This document shows, piece after piece, positions 1-8,103 of a DNA stretch of 35,096 nt. The number at the start of each line of letters is the position of its first letter. The stretch's first letter is position 1. Origin of the DNA: Lachnospiraceae bacterium (lineage in GTDB: Bacteria; Bacillota; Clostridia; Lachnospirales; Lachnospiraceae). The stretch covers positions 1 to 35,096 of the forward strand of contig JAFTXD010000142.1 of the NCBI GenBank assembly GCA_017461775.1. Direction: 5' to 3'. A model generated the notes under the pieces. That model did not search any database and was not told the origin of the DNA. It saw only the letters and a program-made list of their open reading frames with translations. The position numbers and the translations under genes are program-made.

Positions 1-1083
1 AAGTATACCGGCGGCGGTCCGCTGATGTGTGCAGAATTCTGGGTGGGCTGGTTCGACCACTGGGGGAATGGCGTCCACATGACCGGAAATCTGGAGGAAA
101 GTACGGCCGATTTGGATAAAATGCTGGAGCTGGGGCACGTGAACATCTACATGTTCGAGGGTGGCACCAATTTTGGCTTTATGAACGGTTCTAATTATTA
201 TGATGCGCTGACGCCGGATGTGACCTCCTATGATTATGACGGCGTACTTACCGAGGCCGGAGATATTACTCAGAAGTATCTGGATTACCAGCAGGTGATA
301 AGTAAGTATACGGAGCTGCCACAGGTAGATTTTTCCACCAAGATTGTGAAGAAGGCTTACGGTGAAGTGGAATGTGTGGAAAAGGTGGGCTTATTGGAGG
401 CCTTGGAGGATATCTCTGCGCCTATACAGAGCAATTTTCCCATATGCATGGAAAAGTGTGACCAGGAGTATGGTTATATTTTATATTCCACCAGGTTGAA
501 GAAAGAAAATTCTTTAAGTAAAATCCGTCTCTGGGGAGCAAACGACAGAGCGGGTGTCTTTGTGGATGGAAAGCCTGTTGTGACCTTGTATGACAGGGAG
601 CTTTTGGAGGAGGCAGAGGTTTCAGTCACATTGCCGGACAATGCAAGAATGGACATTTTAGTGGAAAATATGGGACGTGTAAACTTTGGTCCTCTGATGG
701 AAAGACAGCGTAAGGGTATCGCAGAATGTGTGCAGGTTAATGGGCACATCCACTATGGCTGGGAAATGTATCCTCTTCCTCTGGAACATGTGGAGAAGCT
801 GGATTTTTCCAAGGGCTATACCGAAAGTTTGCCGGCGTTCTTTAAGTTTGAACTGGAGGTGGACGAAGCCGGAGACACCTTCCTGGAGCTGGATGGCTGG
901 GGAAAGGGATGCGTGTTCTTAAATGGCTTTAACCTGGGAAGATACTGGGAAATCGGCCCCCAGAAGCGTCTGTATATTCCTGCACCATTATTAAAGACCG
1001 GAAAGAATGAAATTATTGTATTTGAAACCGAAGGAAAGCGCACAGGTAAAATTGCTTTTATGGATGCGCCGGATATCGGATAG
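1..1083 (+). CDS. GH35 beta-galactosidase, 3' part (5' end outside window)
   Basis: The frame is open from base 1, so the true start lies upstream; 360 codons remain. The visible product begins inside the catalytic barrel. The motif AEFWVGWFDHWG at window residues 11-22 matches the GH35 block that holds the catalytic nucleophile, here Glu12; the proton-donor Glu is expected in the missing part. Next comes the end of the barrel (FEGGTNFGFMNG), then beta-rich C-terminal jelly-roll domains ending in FLNGFNLGRYWEIGPQ, a hallmark of GH35 C-termini. Family members remove terminal beta-galactose from oligosaccharides. No signal peptide can be judged. The stop is 9 bp before the next gene, so the two may be co-transcribed. 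The family call is firm; the exact substrate is not known. Confidence 0.93.
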   Translation, partial: KYTGGGPLMCAEFWVGWFDHWGNGVHMTGNLEESTADLDKMLELGHVNIYMFEGGTNFGFMNGSNYYDALTPDVTSYDYDGVLTEAGDITQKYLDYQQVISKYTELPQVDFSTKIVKKAYGEVECVEKVGLLEALEDISAPIQSNFPICMEKCDQEYGYILYSTRLKKENSLSKIRLWGANDRAGVFVDGKPVVTLYDRELLEEAEVSVTLPDNARMDILVENMGRVNFGPLMERQRKGIAECVQVNGHIHYGWEMYPLPLEHVEKLDFSKGYTESLPAFFKFELEVDEAGDTFLELDGWGKGCVFLNGFNLGRYWEIGPQKRLYIPAPLLKTGKNEIIVFETEGKRTGKIAFMDAPDIG

Positions 1084-1092
1084 GATGTAAAA

Positions 1093-2331
1093 ATGAAAAG
1101 ATTGTTTTGGATACCCCTTGTGCTGGGGCTGCTTTGCGGATGTGGAAAAGCAGATGATTACCGTGTAACTCTTGTAGAAAGCGGGCCGGTGGAGCTTACC
1201 GCCCAGCCCATTTCTACCCAGGTGCCTACGGCGGCACCCACACCTACCTCGGAGCCCACACCATCTCCCACACCGTCGCCAACTCCTGTCCCGGAAATAC
1301 AGATTGTGATGGTGGGAGATATGCTGATGCATGAGCGCGTAGTGGAATCGGGACTACAGGAGGATGGCAGCTACAACTTCGACCATCTATTTGCCAATGT
1401 GAAGGACACTATTGAAGGAGCAGATTTGGCGCTGGTAAATCAGGAAACTATTCTGGGTGGTAAGGAGCTGGGCATCAGTGGATATCCCAACTTCAATTCT
1501 CCTTATGAGCTGGGGGATGCAGAAGTGGCAGCGGGCTTTGATGTGATTCTGCATGCCACCAATCATACTCTGGATAAGAAGAAAAAGGGTGTGGTAAATT
1601 GCATGGAATTCTGGGAAAGTAATTATCCGGAGATTGCTTATCTGGGAATGAACAGCTCGCAGGAGCACTATGAGGATTATTTGTATGTGTATGAGCAGGA
1701 CGGAATCTCCGTGGCGATTTTGAATTACACCTACGGTACCAACGGTATCAATCCCCCGGAGGATATGCCCTATGTGGTGAATTATCTGGAGGAGGATAAG
1801 GTGATTTCGGATATTCAGAGAGCGGAGGAATTGGCGGACTTTACCATCGTCTGTCCCCACTGGGGAACGGAATATGTGCTGGAAGAGACCAAAGCGCAGA
1901 AACGGTGGGCAGAGCTTTTTCTGGAGCAAGGGGTGGATCTGGTTATTGGTACCCATCCCCATGTAATTGAGCCGGTGAAGTGGCTTACGGATGAGGCAGG
2001 AAATGAAATGCTGGTGTATTATTCCATCGGTAATTTTATCAATGGTACCTCAGGAACCAGAGAGGGCGTCATGAACCGTATGGTCGGTGGTATTGCCGAT
2101 GTAACCCTGTCCGTGGATGAGATGGGAAAGGTTTACATAAAAGAGTATGACGCCATTCCTATTGTGTGTCACATTGCAGAAGGGGATGCATATACTGTAT
2201 ATTATTTGGAGGATTATACCCAGGAGCTGGCGGTGGAGAATCGTATCGTCAGTCAGGCGCCGGATTTTAATTTAGAAAATTGTAAAAAACTGGTTGAGAC
2301 AGTTTGGGGAGAGATAGAAGATGATATATAA
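1093..2331 (+). CDS. CapA/YwtB-family metallophosphatase-like lipoprotein
   Basis: A 412-residue exported lipoprotein. The N-terminus (MKRLFWIP, hydrophobic stretch, lipobox LCGC with Cys17) predicts signal peptidase II processing. A Pro/Thr/Ser-rich spacer at about residues 38-69 precedes a CapA-type domain. Family signatures are IVMVGDMLMHERV near the domain start, NQETILGG, HATNHTLD, CPHWGTEY, GTHPHVIEPV and YYSIGNFI; the Asp, His and Asn residues form the calcineurin-like metal site. In Bacillus the family acts in poly-gamma-glutamate capsule synthesis, but in clostridia it is mostly uncharacterised. A ribosome site (AGGA) lies 7 nt before the ATG. The 3' end overlaps the next start by 11 bp, suggesting translational coupling with the cysteine synthase. 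No capBC neighbours are present, so a role in capsule synthesis is only a guess. Confidence 0.88.
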   Translation: MKRLFWIPLVLGLLCGCGKADDYRVTLVESGPVELTAQPISTQVPTAAPTPTSEPTPSPTPSPTPVPEIQIVMVGDMLMHERVVESGLQEDGSYNFDHLFANVKDTIEGADLALVNQETILGGKELGISGYPNFNSPYELGDAEVAAGFDVILHATNHTLDKKKKGVVNCMEFWESNYPEIAYLGMNSSQEHYEDYLYVYEQDGISVAILNYTYGTNGINPPEDMPYVVNYLEEDKVISDIQRAEELADFTIVCPHWGTEYVLEETKAQKRWAELFLEQGVDLVIGTHPHVIEPVKWLTDEAGNEMLVYYSIGNFINGTSGTREGVMNRMVGGIADVTLSVDEMGKVYIKEYDAIPIVCHIAEGDAYTVYYLEDYTQELAVENRIVSQAPDFNLENCKKLVETVWGEIEDDI

Positions 2332-3250
2332 AAACGTGTTAGAAGCTATTGGTCATACGCCCATTATTGAGCTTCAAAAAATGGTAGATGAGGATAGTGC
2401 AAGAGTGCTGGTAAAATATGAGGGCTTAAATGTAGGCGGTTCTGTTAAAACCAGAACTGCACTTAATATGATTCTGGCAGCGGAGGAGCAGGGCATTTTA
2501 AAGCCGGACTCCATTATCGTAGAGCCCACCAGTGGTAATCAGGGAATCGGTTTGGCGCTGGTAGGTGCGGTAAAGGGCTATGAAACAGTAATCATCATGC
2601 CGGACTCCGTTAGTGAGGAGCGTCGCCTTTTGGTGGAGCATTACGGAGCAAAGGTAGTGCTGATACATGATGCGGGAAATATCGGTGATTGTATTGATGA
2701 ATGTGTGAAGACTGCCCTTCGCATGAAGGAGGAGAATCCCCGGGTGTATGTGCCACAGCAGTTTGAGAATCAGGCCAATCCTACGGTACATCGTCATCAT
2801 ACCGGACTGGAAATCCTAGAGCAGGTGGCAGGCCCTATTGACGGCTTCTGCTCCGGCATCGGTACTGGCGGAACCATTACCGGTATCGGCGAGACCTTGA
2901 AAGCTCTGAATCCTCAGATTACCATCTGGGCAGTGGAGCCGGAGAATGCTGCTATTTTAGCAGGTGGCACCGTGGGTAATCATATTCAGATGGGTATCGG
3001 CGATGGTGTGATCCCTACCGTTTTAAATCAGTGCATTTATGAAGATATTGCCATTATTTCGGATGAGGAAGCTTTGCAGACGGCGAAAGATTTGGCGCGT
3101 CTGGAAGGATTGATGTGCGGTATTTCCAGCGGAACCAATGTAGCTGCGGCTCTGCGCCTTGCTAAGAAACTGGGCAAAGGTAAGACGGTGGTGACCATTT
3201 TGCCGGATACAGCGGAAAGATATTTTTCTACTCCACTGTTTGCGCGTTAA
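2321..3250 (+). CDS. cysK: PLP-dependent cysteine synthase family protein
   Basis: A 309-residue fold-type II PLP enzyme, normal length for O-acetylserine sulfhydrylase, which makes L-cysteine from O-acetylserine and sulfide. The Schiff-base lysine is Lys43 in GGSVKTR. The PTSGNQG loop binds substrate carboxylate, GTGGTITG holds the PLP phosphate, and ISSGTN and LPDTAERYFST are C-terminal family blocks. The residue after the lysine is Thr, where typical CysK/CysM have Asp (SVKDR); this marks a distinct subgroup, so the exact sulfur donor or acceptor is uncertain. The start overlaps capA by 11 bp and has GGGGAG 9 nt upstream. The gene ends 11 bp before the convergent toxin gene. Alternatives are cystathionine beta-synthase-like or another beta-substituting enzyme. 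Confidence 0.85.
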   Translation: MIYKNVLEAIGHTPIIELQKMVDEDSARVLVKYEGLNVGGSVKTRTALNMILAAEEQGILKPDSIIVEPTSGNQGIGLALVGAVKGYETVIIMPDSVSEERRLLVEHYGAKVVLIHDAGNIGDCIDECVKTALRMKEENPRVYVPQQFENQANPTVHRHHTGLEILEQVAGPIDGFCSGIGTGGTITGIGETLKALNPQITIWAVEPENAAILAGGTVGNHIQMGIGDGVIPTVLNQCIYEDIAIISDEEALQTAKDLARLEGLMCGISSGTNVAAALRLAKKLGKGKTVVTILPDTAERYFSTPLFAR

Positions 3251-3261
3251 CCATGCACAGC

Positions 3262-3579
3262 TCATGAGAGTATACTTTTCCAATTTCGTTTATTATAGCC
3301 GACTCTTAAAACAACAACCGTGTATGATTGCTCTATAATTTTGTAAAAAACATAATAATTCTTATAGGGAATACAACGAATACCCTGATTTTGTAAGAAA
3401 TCGTCTTGAACAAGTGGAAATTTGTAAGGAAAGAATTTAAGCTCAGAAATGGATTTGCGGAGACCTTTTATAAATCTCTTTGAAGTGTCTGGGGATAAGA
3501 GTGTTTCAGTGATATAGGTGCCAATGTCTACGATATCGTCCTTGGCCTTTTGAGTAAGGGTTAAGCGATATTTAGTCAT
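3262..3579 (-). CDS. RelE/ParE-family type II toxin
   Basis: A 105-residue basic protein starting MTKYRLTLTQKAKDD. The helical N-terminus (KDDIVDIGTYITETL), a FPLVQDD-type central turn and the C-terminal strand pair YYVFYKIIEQ / VVVLRVGYNKRNW are typical of RelE/ParE toxins, which cleave mRNA on the ribosome (RelE) or poison gyrase (ParE). Sequence alone does not separate the two. The ATG at 3579 is preferred over the in-frame codon at 3588 because it sits in an 8-bp overlap with the antitoxin stop, the usual coupling in such pairs. It is convergent to the cysteine synthase. Confidence 0.82.
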   Translation of the reverse strand: MTKYRLTLTQKAKDDIVDIGTYITETLLSPDTSKRFIKGLRKSISELKFFPYKFPLVQDDFLQNQGIRCIPYKNYYVFYKIIEQSYTVVVLRVGYNKRNWKSILS

Positions 3580-3727
3580 TGGCACCAAACCTTTCTTCCA
3601 ATTCGTCGAAGGTGGTATCGAAATCTAAAAGAGGTTTGCTGAGAGCATCCTGTAAACCATCTTGGACAAACTGTCTTAATTCCAGTCGTGCATAGTCGGC
3701 AGAGGAATATGTCATTTTTGCTTCCAT
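3572..3727 (-). CDS. Small antitoxin partner of the RelE/ParE toxin (51 aa)
   Basis: A 51-codon gene reading MEAKMTYSSADYARL at the start and ELEERFGAND at the end. An AGGAG ribosome site lies 8 nt before the ATG, and the stop overlaps the toxin start by 8 bp. Size, order (antitoxin first), acidic C-terminus (LDFDTTFDELEERF) and overlap fit the antitoxin of a type II pair. No clear ribbon-helix-helix can be assigned by eye, so whether it binds DNA and autoregulates is open. The C-terminal acidic part is where toxin binding would be expected. Confidence 0.72.
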   Translation of the reverse strand: MEAKMTYSSADYARLELRQFVQDGLQDALSKPLLDFDTTFDELEERFGAND

Positions 3728-3805
3728 AAAGTGATCTCCTGTCTAGTTCTATAATGCAAAGGTAACACTTTTTTGCTGATTTGGCAAGCAAAAAAGTGTT
3801 TGTTT

Positions 3806-4240
3806 TTACAAATGTTTCAATTTCTCCTGCACACCCTTGACTCTGCTGATGGCCTCTTCAATCTTGTGAAGTCCGTCCCCAATCTTAGATTGCACATACC
3901 AGTCAGAGAAAAAGTCATCAAAGAAATAGTCCGCAAAGGATGTAAAACCATCCAGTTTAAAATCAATATTCATCACATCATCTAAATCATCCAGCTCCCG
4001 GCTCAACTTATCCAGTGCCAGCCTTGCATTTTCTACATCGGCCTGTGCCATGTCCATTTTGTCGTGCTTCACAAAGGTGCTGATTAAGCCACCGCCAAAC
4101 ATATCCCAAAGTCCCCAGTTCTGGGCACTCTTCAAGGAATCCTTAGCCTTTTGTAAATAAAACAGTGCATCGTCGGATGCTGCCAGTGCTTCTTCAATTT
4201 CCATTCGGTACTGAGTATTTGTCATAATATTGTCCCCCAT
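3806..4240 (-). CDS. Small helical protein of unknown function (144 aa)
   Basis: I do not recognise a named family. The start at 4240 (MGDNIMTNTQ) is chosen because AAGGGAG lies 8 nt upstream; a longer frame to 4327 has no ribosome site. The protein is highly charged and helical: EIEEALAASDDALFYLQKAKDSL, then a Gly-rich turn (WDMFGGGLIST), a second long helix (MAQADVENARLALDKLSREL) and an aromatic, acidic patch (FADYFFDDFFSDW) before a final helix. There is no signal peptide or membrane segment, so it is probably a cytosolic helical bundle. It stands alone, transcribed leftward away from the repeat region. Confidence 0.7.
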   Translation of the reverse strand: MGDNIMTNTQYRMEIEEALAASDDALFYLQKAKDSLKSAQNWGLWDMFGGGLISTFVKHDKMDMAQADVENARLALDKLSRELDDLDDVMNIDFKLDGFTSFADYFFDDFFSDWYVQSKIGDGLHKIEEAISRVKGVQEKLKHL

Positions 4241-4317
4241 AAGTGTTACTCCCTTATAATGTGTTTGTTTTGATATGCACTTATCATAATATGTTTTGGG
4301 TAGAAAAAATAGATGCA

Positions 4318-4353
4318 AATTTTGCACATTAAGGTGGGAAAACGTGCAAAATT
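4318..4353. promoter_or_regulatory. Perfect 10-bp inverted repeat upstream of the 144-aa gene
   Basis: AATTTTGCAC at 4318-4327 and its exact complement GTGCAAAATT at 4344-4353 are separated by 16 bp. The centre-to-centre distance of the arms is 26 bp. It lies about 80 bp upstream of the leftward gene starting at 4240 and could be an operator for a dimeric repressor. No T-run follows the 3' arm on either strand, so it is not a good terminator. Function is inferred only. Confidence 0.45.
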
Positions 4354-4429
4354 AGGACAGCAGTAACAATGGAGTTTTGTCAGGGCCGATTACTCTTTTC
4401 GGAATTGTGTTCCTCTTTCTTAATAAATT

Positions 4430-4677
4430 GGGTCTATATAGCCTTTACTTCTTTCAAGACCCAAAAACAAAAAAATCAAGTCTCTTTCACGCATTTTACA
4501 AGTCGCAATTGGGTCTTTATAGAAAAACAGATTTGCAAGACCCTGATTTTGTGAAAAATCCGGGTCTCACAAGATATTTTCCTTTCATAGACCCAAGTTG
4601 GCAACTGAAACACCTCAAAATGTACCGATTTTCAGCTTCAACAGGGTATATACAAGCACTTTTTCTGTCTGTACCCT
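4430..4677. repeat. Array of four inverted-repeat units with fixed 30-bp geometry
   Basis: Four units share a GGGT..ACCC frame: GGGTCT 4430-4435 with AGACCC 4457-4462; GGGTCT 4511-4516 with AGACCC 4538-4543; GGGTCT 4562-4567 with AGACCC 4589-4594; and the variant AGGGTA 4643-4648 with TACCCT 4672-4677. In every unit the GGG and CCC are exactly 30 bp apart and 21 bp separates the six-base arms. The loops are not conserved beyond a TATAG or ACAAG start. Units are separated by 48, 18 and about 49 bp. The fourth unit has compensating changes on both arms, which suggests that pairing or symmetry is selected. It could encode RNA hairpins or protein-binding sites; no known family is assigned. Confidence 0.7.
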
Positions 4678-4875
4678 AAGCAATATATATCATATAAATA
4701 TGATAGCAATCCATTCTTCCATGACTTGTTCTTACGAAAGGAGAATGATTTTAATCTTCATCCAATTAAGATATAACCTCATATTTGCTTATTCTCTACC
4801 TTTTCCGCGGTTCGAGACAGAGCTTTTACGAACTCGGGTTTCTACATAATGCGTATCAGATATTATTCATATGAA

Positions 4876-4912
4876 AAGGACCTCTTTCAATTCAAAATGA
4901 AAAGAGGTCCTT
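4876..4912 (-). terminator. Rho-independent terminator of the acylation operon
   Basis: A perfect 12-bp stem (4876-4887 with 4901-4912) encloses a 13-nt loop. Reading leftward it follows the stop at 4940 by about 28 bp and is followed by a short T-rich stretch (TTTTCAT). The tail is modest but the stem is strong. Confidence 0.75.
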
Positions 4913-4939
4913 AACTCTATACAAAATGGCGAAAAACGA

Positions 4940-6046
4940 TTATTTAAACGCCGTACTACTATTCAGCACCAGTGTACTGTACATAAACAGCACATCCTGA
5001 TTATCAAATGCAATAAAATTCCCCAGCATTCCCGGATGAATGTAGCGGATATCCACCAGCGTAATCTTGGAATATCCCGTGGCAAGCAGTGGTGCGATGG
5101 AGCTTCCAAAGGAGTCGCGGAATAAAATCAGCTCTTTGTCCGTGGTTGCATTTGGATTCTCGATAGTAATAAGAGCATCATTTCCACCTACAAAAAGCTC
5201 ATAAGGGTCCTTACTGTCCACCTTAGAAAAATCATACATTTGTGCAGCAACCGGCATTCCGGTGTTGTAGCTGGTGACGATGCAGTTATCCAGGGTATTG
5301 TTTGTCAGGTAGGAGAGCTTGTCGGCTTCCACCGGAAGGGCCAGCTGACCGTAATATACGCCATGGAAGGGGGATTCCAGCTCATTCACCGCATAATTTG
5401 TCTCTATCTGAGTACCCATGCTTCCGGCCAGTGTGATGGCTACCGGCAGCAGCGTCTCCTGCTTCCAGTGAGTATCCGTGTAGTAATAATTGGACAGCTT
5501 TAAAAGGGAGAACAAATCAATGTATTCCATGTAGGAAGTCATTTCCTTCATGGAAGAGACCATCTGCTCATAGTCCATGGTAAGCTGTCCTGCCTCGGGA
5601 GCGAGATAGTAGCCCTTGTCCGGCACGATGGAGAAGTACAGATTCACATCCGTATCCGCCATATAGGTGTCGTACAAATACCAGAATTTATTGCCCGCAT
5701 TGTCCAGCATGGTTTCGCTTAAGGGATATTCTGCTTTGGCAATGTACCCATCATGCACATACAAATCATTTACCTCGGACTGCCGAAAGAGATACAGAGA
5801 AGAGAAGCTTTTCAGGCTTCGAAAGGTATCTCTCAGAGGGAACTGGTCTAACGTATAGGTTTCGAATTCAGACATAAAATCTCCGGAGAGAATCGTCTCT
5901 GTGCTTAGCTTGGGAAAGTCTGCCAAATAACGTCTTTCGCTGTCGGAGTACTCTTCCACAGGCTTAAACCATGCCCAGAAAGTGAAAATCAGAAGCATGC
6001 CTCCCATTAGAAGCACATATGCTTTATTTTTTATACTATTCCACAT
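4940..6046 (-). CDS. DHHW/AlgX-like SGNH-fold acyl-transfer partner
   Basis: A 368-residue protein from MWNSIKNKAY; AAGGAGGT lies just upstream of this ATG, so it is preferred to the longer frame to 6094. It has one N-terminal membrane segment (about residues 10-28), then an extracellular domain. YYTDTHW gives the Asp-x-His pair and LFRDSFGSS the serine block seen in AlgJ/AlgX/DHHW proteins. These SGNH-like proteins move acyl groups to surface glycans after an MBOAT protein brings them across the membrane. It lies directly after the MBOAT gene (10 bp), the classic pairing. The polymer modified (teichoic acid, peptidoglycan, exopolysaccharide) cannot be told from sequence. Confidence 0.87.
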   Translation of the reverse strand: MWNSIKNKAYVLLMGGMLLIFTFWAWFKPVEEYSDSERRYLADFPKLSTETILSGDFMSEFETYTLDQFPLRDTFRSLKSFSSLYLFRQSEVNDLYVHDGYIAKAEYPLSETMLDNAGNKFWYLYDTYMADTDVNLYFSIVPDKGYYLAPEAGQLTMDYEQMVSSMKEMTSYMEYIDLFSLLKLSNYYYTDTHWKQETLLPVAITLAGSMGTQIETNYAVNELESPFHGVYYGQLALPVEADKLSYLTNNTLDNCIVTSYNTGMPVAAQMYDFSKVDSKDPYELFVGGNDALITIENPNATTDKELILFRDSFGSSIAPLLATGYSKITLVDIRYIHPGMLGNFIAFDNQDVLFMYSTLVLNSSTAFK

Positions 6047-6056
6047 AGGCACCTCC

Positions 6057-7463
6057 TTAAAATCTGAAGTATAAAAATGGATTAAAGGAACCATCCACCA
6101 GGTACGCAGTTATCATAAATAATAGAACTGCCATAAAGACAATCTCCAGAATGTCTCTAAGTTTTGCCGTCCGATTACCACCCATCCGGGTAAGTGCGTC
6201 CACAGCAAGCCTTGGCAGTGGCGTGGAGCCTATGATTGCAAGGATTAGGATAAAACCATAGTTTCCCCAATAATAGGTGAACTCCGTGGAAATAAGGGGC
6301 AGGCTGCCTGCGCCAAACATAGCACCGATATAGTGTAGCGCTTCGGTCATATCCGTGGCATTAAAAAGCACAAAACCAAGTATGACAATCAGCATTACGT
6401 AAACATGGCGCAGAAATCGTGACTTGTCCAGGTATGGGGCCAGCCACAGCTTCTCGATTACCAGAAAGGCAGCATAGAGAAGACCCCAGAAGATAAAGTT
6501 CCAGGAGGCACCATGCCAGAAGCCGGTCAGCATCCAGACTACCAGAATATTGAAAAACCACCGTAATTGGGGAACTCTGTTACCACCCAAAGGAATGTAC
6601 ACATAATCCCGGAACCAGGAGCCTAAGGAAATATGCCAGCGGCGCCAGAATTCCGTGATACTCCCCGAAATATAGGGGTAGTTAAAGTTCTCCACGAAGT
6701 CAAAGCCGAAGATTTTGCCAAGGCCGATAGCCATGTCACTGTAGCCTGAAAAATCAAAGTATATATGCAGGGTAAAGCTTATGGCATAGAGCCAGTAAAA
6801 CAGCACAGCCCTATCATCAGATGCCCGGAAAATGTCGCAGAGCTCTCCAAGGGCGTTGGCAAGGAGTATCTTTTTGGACAGACCAATCATAAAGCGGCGG
6901 ATACCATAAGCACATTTTTCAAAGGAATGGGTACGGTGCTCCAATTGCAGGGCAATGTCGGAGTAGCGTACAATGGGGCCCGCAATCAACTGGGGAAAGG
7001 ATGCTACATAGGCACCAAAGTTAATGATGCTTTTCTGGGCCGGAACGGTGCCACGATATACATCCACGGTATAACTGAGAATCTGGAACAGATAAAAGCT
7101 GATACCGATGGGAAGAGCGATTTTAAGTAAAGGGATGGACAGTCCGGTTAAAGAATTGATGTTGCTGATAAAAAAGTCAGTATATTTAAAGTACCCCAGC
7201 ATACACACGCTGGCTACCACGGATAGAATTAAAAACACCTTAGAAAGGCCCCTCCCGCGAGAGGCCTCAATAAGGCGTCCTAAAACATATCCAGCAGTAA
7301 TGGAAATGGCCATGATGACCACATACCTGGGCTCGCCCCAGCCGTAGAAAAACAGGCTGGAGAGAAGCAGTACTAAGTTTTTCAGTTTAAAGGGAACTGC
7401 AAAATAAAGGAGCAGTACCACAGGTAAAAAATAGTACAGGAAAGGGATGCTGGAAAATAACAT
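6057..7463 (-). CDS. MBOAT-family O-acyltransferase (AlgI/DltB-like)
   Basis: A 468-residue polytopic membrane protein with about ten hydrophobic segments. Family marks are YPYISGSITEFWRRWHISL, WFRDYVYIPLGG and LTGFWHGASWNF; the His in WHG is the conserved MBOAT catalytic residue. Such proteins move acetyl groups from cytosolic acetyl-CoA to the outer face for O-acetylation of a polysaccharide. GAGGT lies 8 nt before the ATG. It follows a lipoprotein gene by 25 bp and precedes the DHHW partner by 10 bp, all leftward under the same likely operon. Length and motifs are complete. Confidence 0.93.
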   Translation of the reverse strand: MLFSSIPFLYYFLPVVLLLYFAVPFKLKNLVLLLSSLFFYGWGEPRYVVIMAISITAGYVLGRLIEASRGRGLSKVFLILSVVASVCMLGYFKYTDFFISNINSLTGLSIPLLKIALPIGISFYLFQILSYTVDVYRGTVPAQKSIINFGAYVASFPQLIAGPIVRYSDIALQLEHRTHSFEKCAYGIRRFMIGLSKKILLANALGELCDIFRASDDRAVLFYWLYAISFTLHIYFDFSGYSDMAIGLGKIFGFDFVENFNYPYISGSITEFWRRWHISLGSWFRDYVYIPLGGNRVPQLRWFFNILVVWMLTGFWHGASWNFIFWGLLYAAFLVIEKLWLAPYLDKSRFLRHVYVMLIVILGFVLFNATDMTEALHYIGAMFGAGSLPLISTEFTYYWGNYGFILILAIIGSTPLPRLAVDALTRMGGNRTAKLRDILEIVFMAVLLFMITAYLVDGSFNPFLYFRF

Positions 7464-7488
7464 ATAAAGTTACCTCAATAAAATCGAA

Positions 7489-8079
7489 TTACTGTTCAAA
7501 GGTGGTAGGGCACATTAAGAAGAATACGGTGTTGCCGTTTGCTTCACAAATCATCTCGTCTGCCTCTACACAAATCTGCCAACGAAGGTTTGCGTTGTCT
7601 TTTAAGCCGGTCATAAATGCATCAATATCTGCATCCTCAGGAAGAGTGAAGATATAGCCAACGAAAGGAATGGAGCCCATCATAGGAGCGAACATTGCAC
7701 CCTGCTCAAAGCCGGTTACCTCATAGTTGTCAAAGCCGGATAAGAAGCCTTCTTCAATTTCCATGGCACCACCGGAGAATAAGATGCTTTCGTGGGTAAC
7801 AAGCTTGTCCGCAATGGTAAGTGCATCATGACCTGCTGCTTCATCTGCCACCAGCTCATTAAATACACCAAGTAAGGTAGAACCTACGGTTTCGCCGGTT
7901 GCTTCGTTTTCAGCGGGAGCTTCGGTTTCTACAGGAGCTTCGGTTGCTTCAGGAGCCTCGGTAGCAATAGGGGTAGGCTCGGGAGTAGGAGTTGCTTCAG
8001 GCGCTTCGTCCTTTCCGCCACAAGCGGTTACAGAAAGTGCAAGAGTAAGTGCTAATGCTGATAATAATAATTTTTTCAT
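7489..8079 (-). CDS. Secreted lipoprotein of the ECF-sigma operon
   Basis: A 196-residue lipoprotein. The start MKKLLLSALA at 8079 is preferred over the codon at 8100, whose own first bases form the AAGGAG ribosome site of the inner start. The signal peptide ends in the lipobox VTAC with Cys20. A Pro/Thr/Glu-rich spacer (about residues 27-60) follows, then a compact domain of about 130 residues (LLGVFNELVADEAAG, GFLSGFDNYEVTGF, ANGNTVFFLMCP) that I cannot name. Similar short domains often accompany ECF sigma/anti-sigma pairs in clostridia. It lies 24 bp after the anti-sigma candidate. It may sense or support the envelope process run by the operon, which is inference. Confidence 0.82.
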   Translation of the reverse strand: MKKLLLSALALTLALSVTACGGKDEAPEATPTPEPTPIATEAPEATEAPVETEAPAENEATGETVGSTLLGVFNELVADEAAGHDALTIADKLVTHESILFSGGAMEIEEGFLSGFDNYEVTGFEQGAMFAPMMGSIPFVGYIFTLPEDADIDAFMTGLKDNANLRWQICVEADEMICEANGNTVFFLMCPTTFEQ

Positions 8080-8103
8080 AATAGATGATCTCCTTTTCAT
8101 AAA

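Larger units (their letters stand above)
4241..4939. other. Gene-poor intergenic region of about 700 bp
   Basis: No reading frame here has both a ribosome site and protein-like composition. The short frames on the plus strand (for example 4369-4554, 4377-4679 and 4598-4849) have no Shine-Dalgarno and run through the repeat array. The region holds the 10-bp inverted repeat (4318-4353), the four-unit inverted-repeat array (4430-4677) and a bidirectional hairpin terminator (4876-4912). The DNA is AT-rich. Confidence 0.7.

Noticed and set aside
4806-4846. GGTTCGAGAC-like stretch resembling a tRNA T-arm
   Set aside because: No acceptor stem, D-arm or anticodon arm can be built around it.
4369-4849. 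Short plus-strand reading frames in the intergenic region
   Set aside because: No ribosome site, overlapping frames, and they run through the inverted-repeat array; composition is not protein-like.
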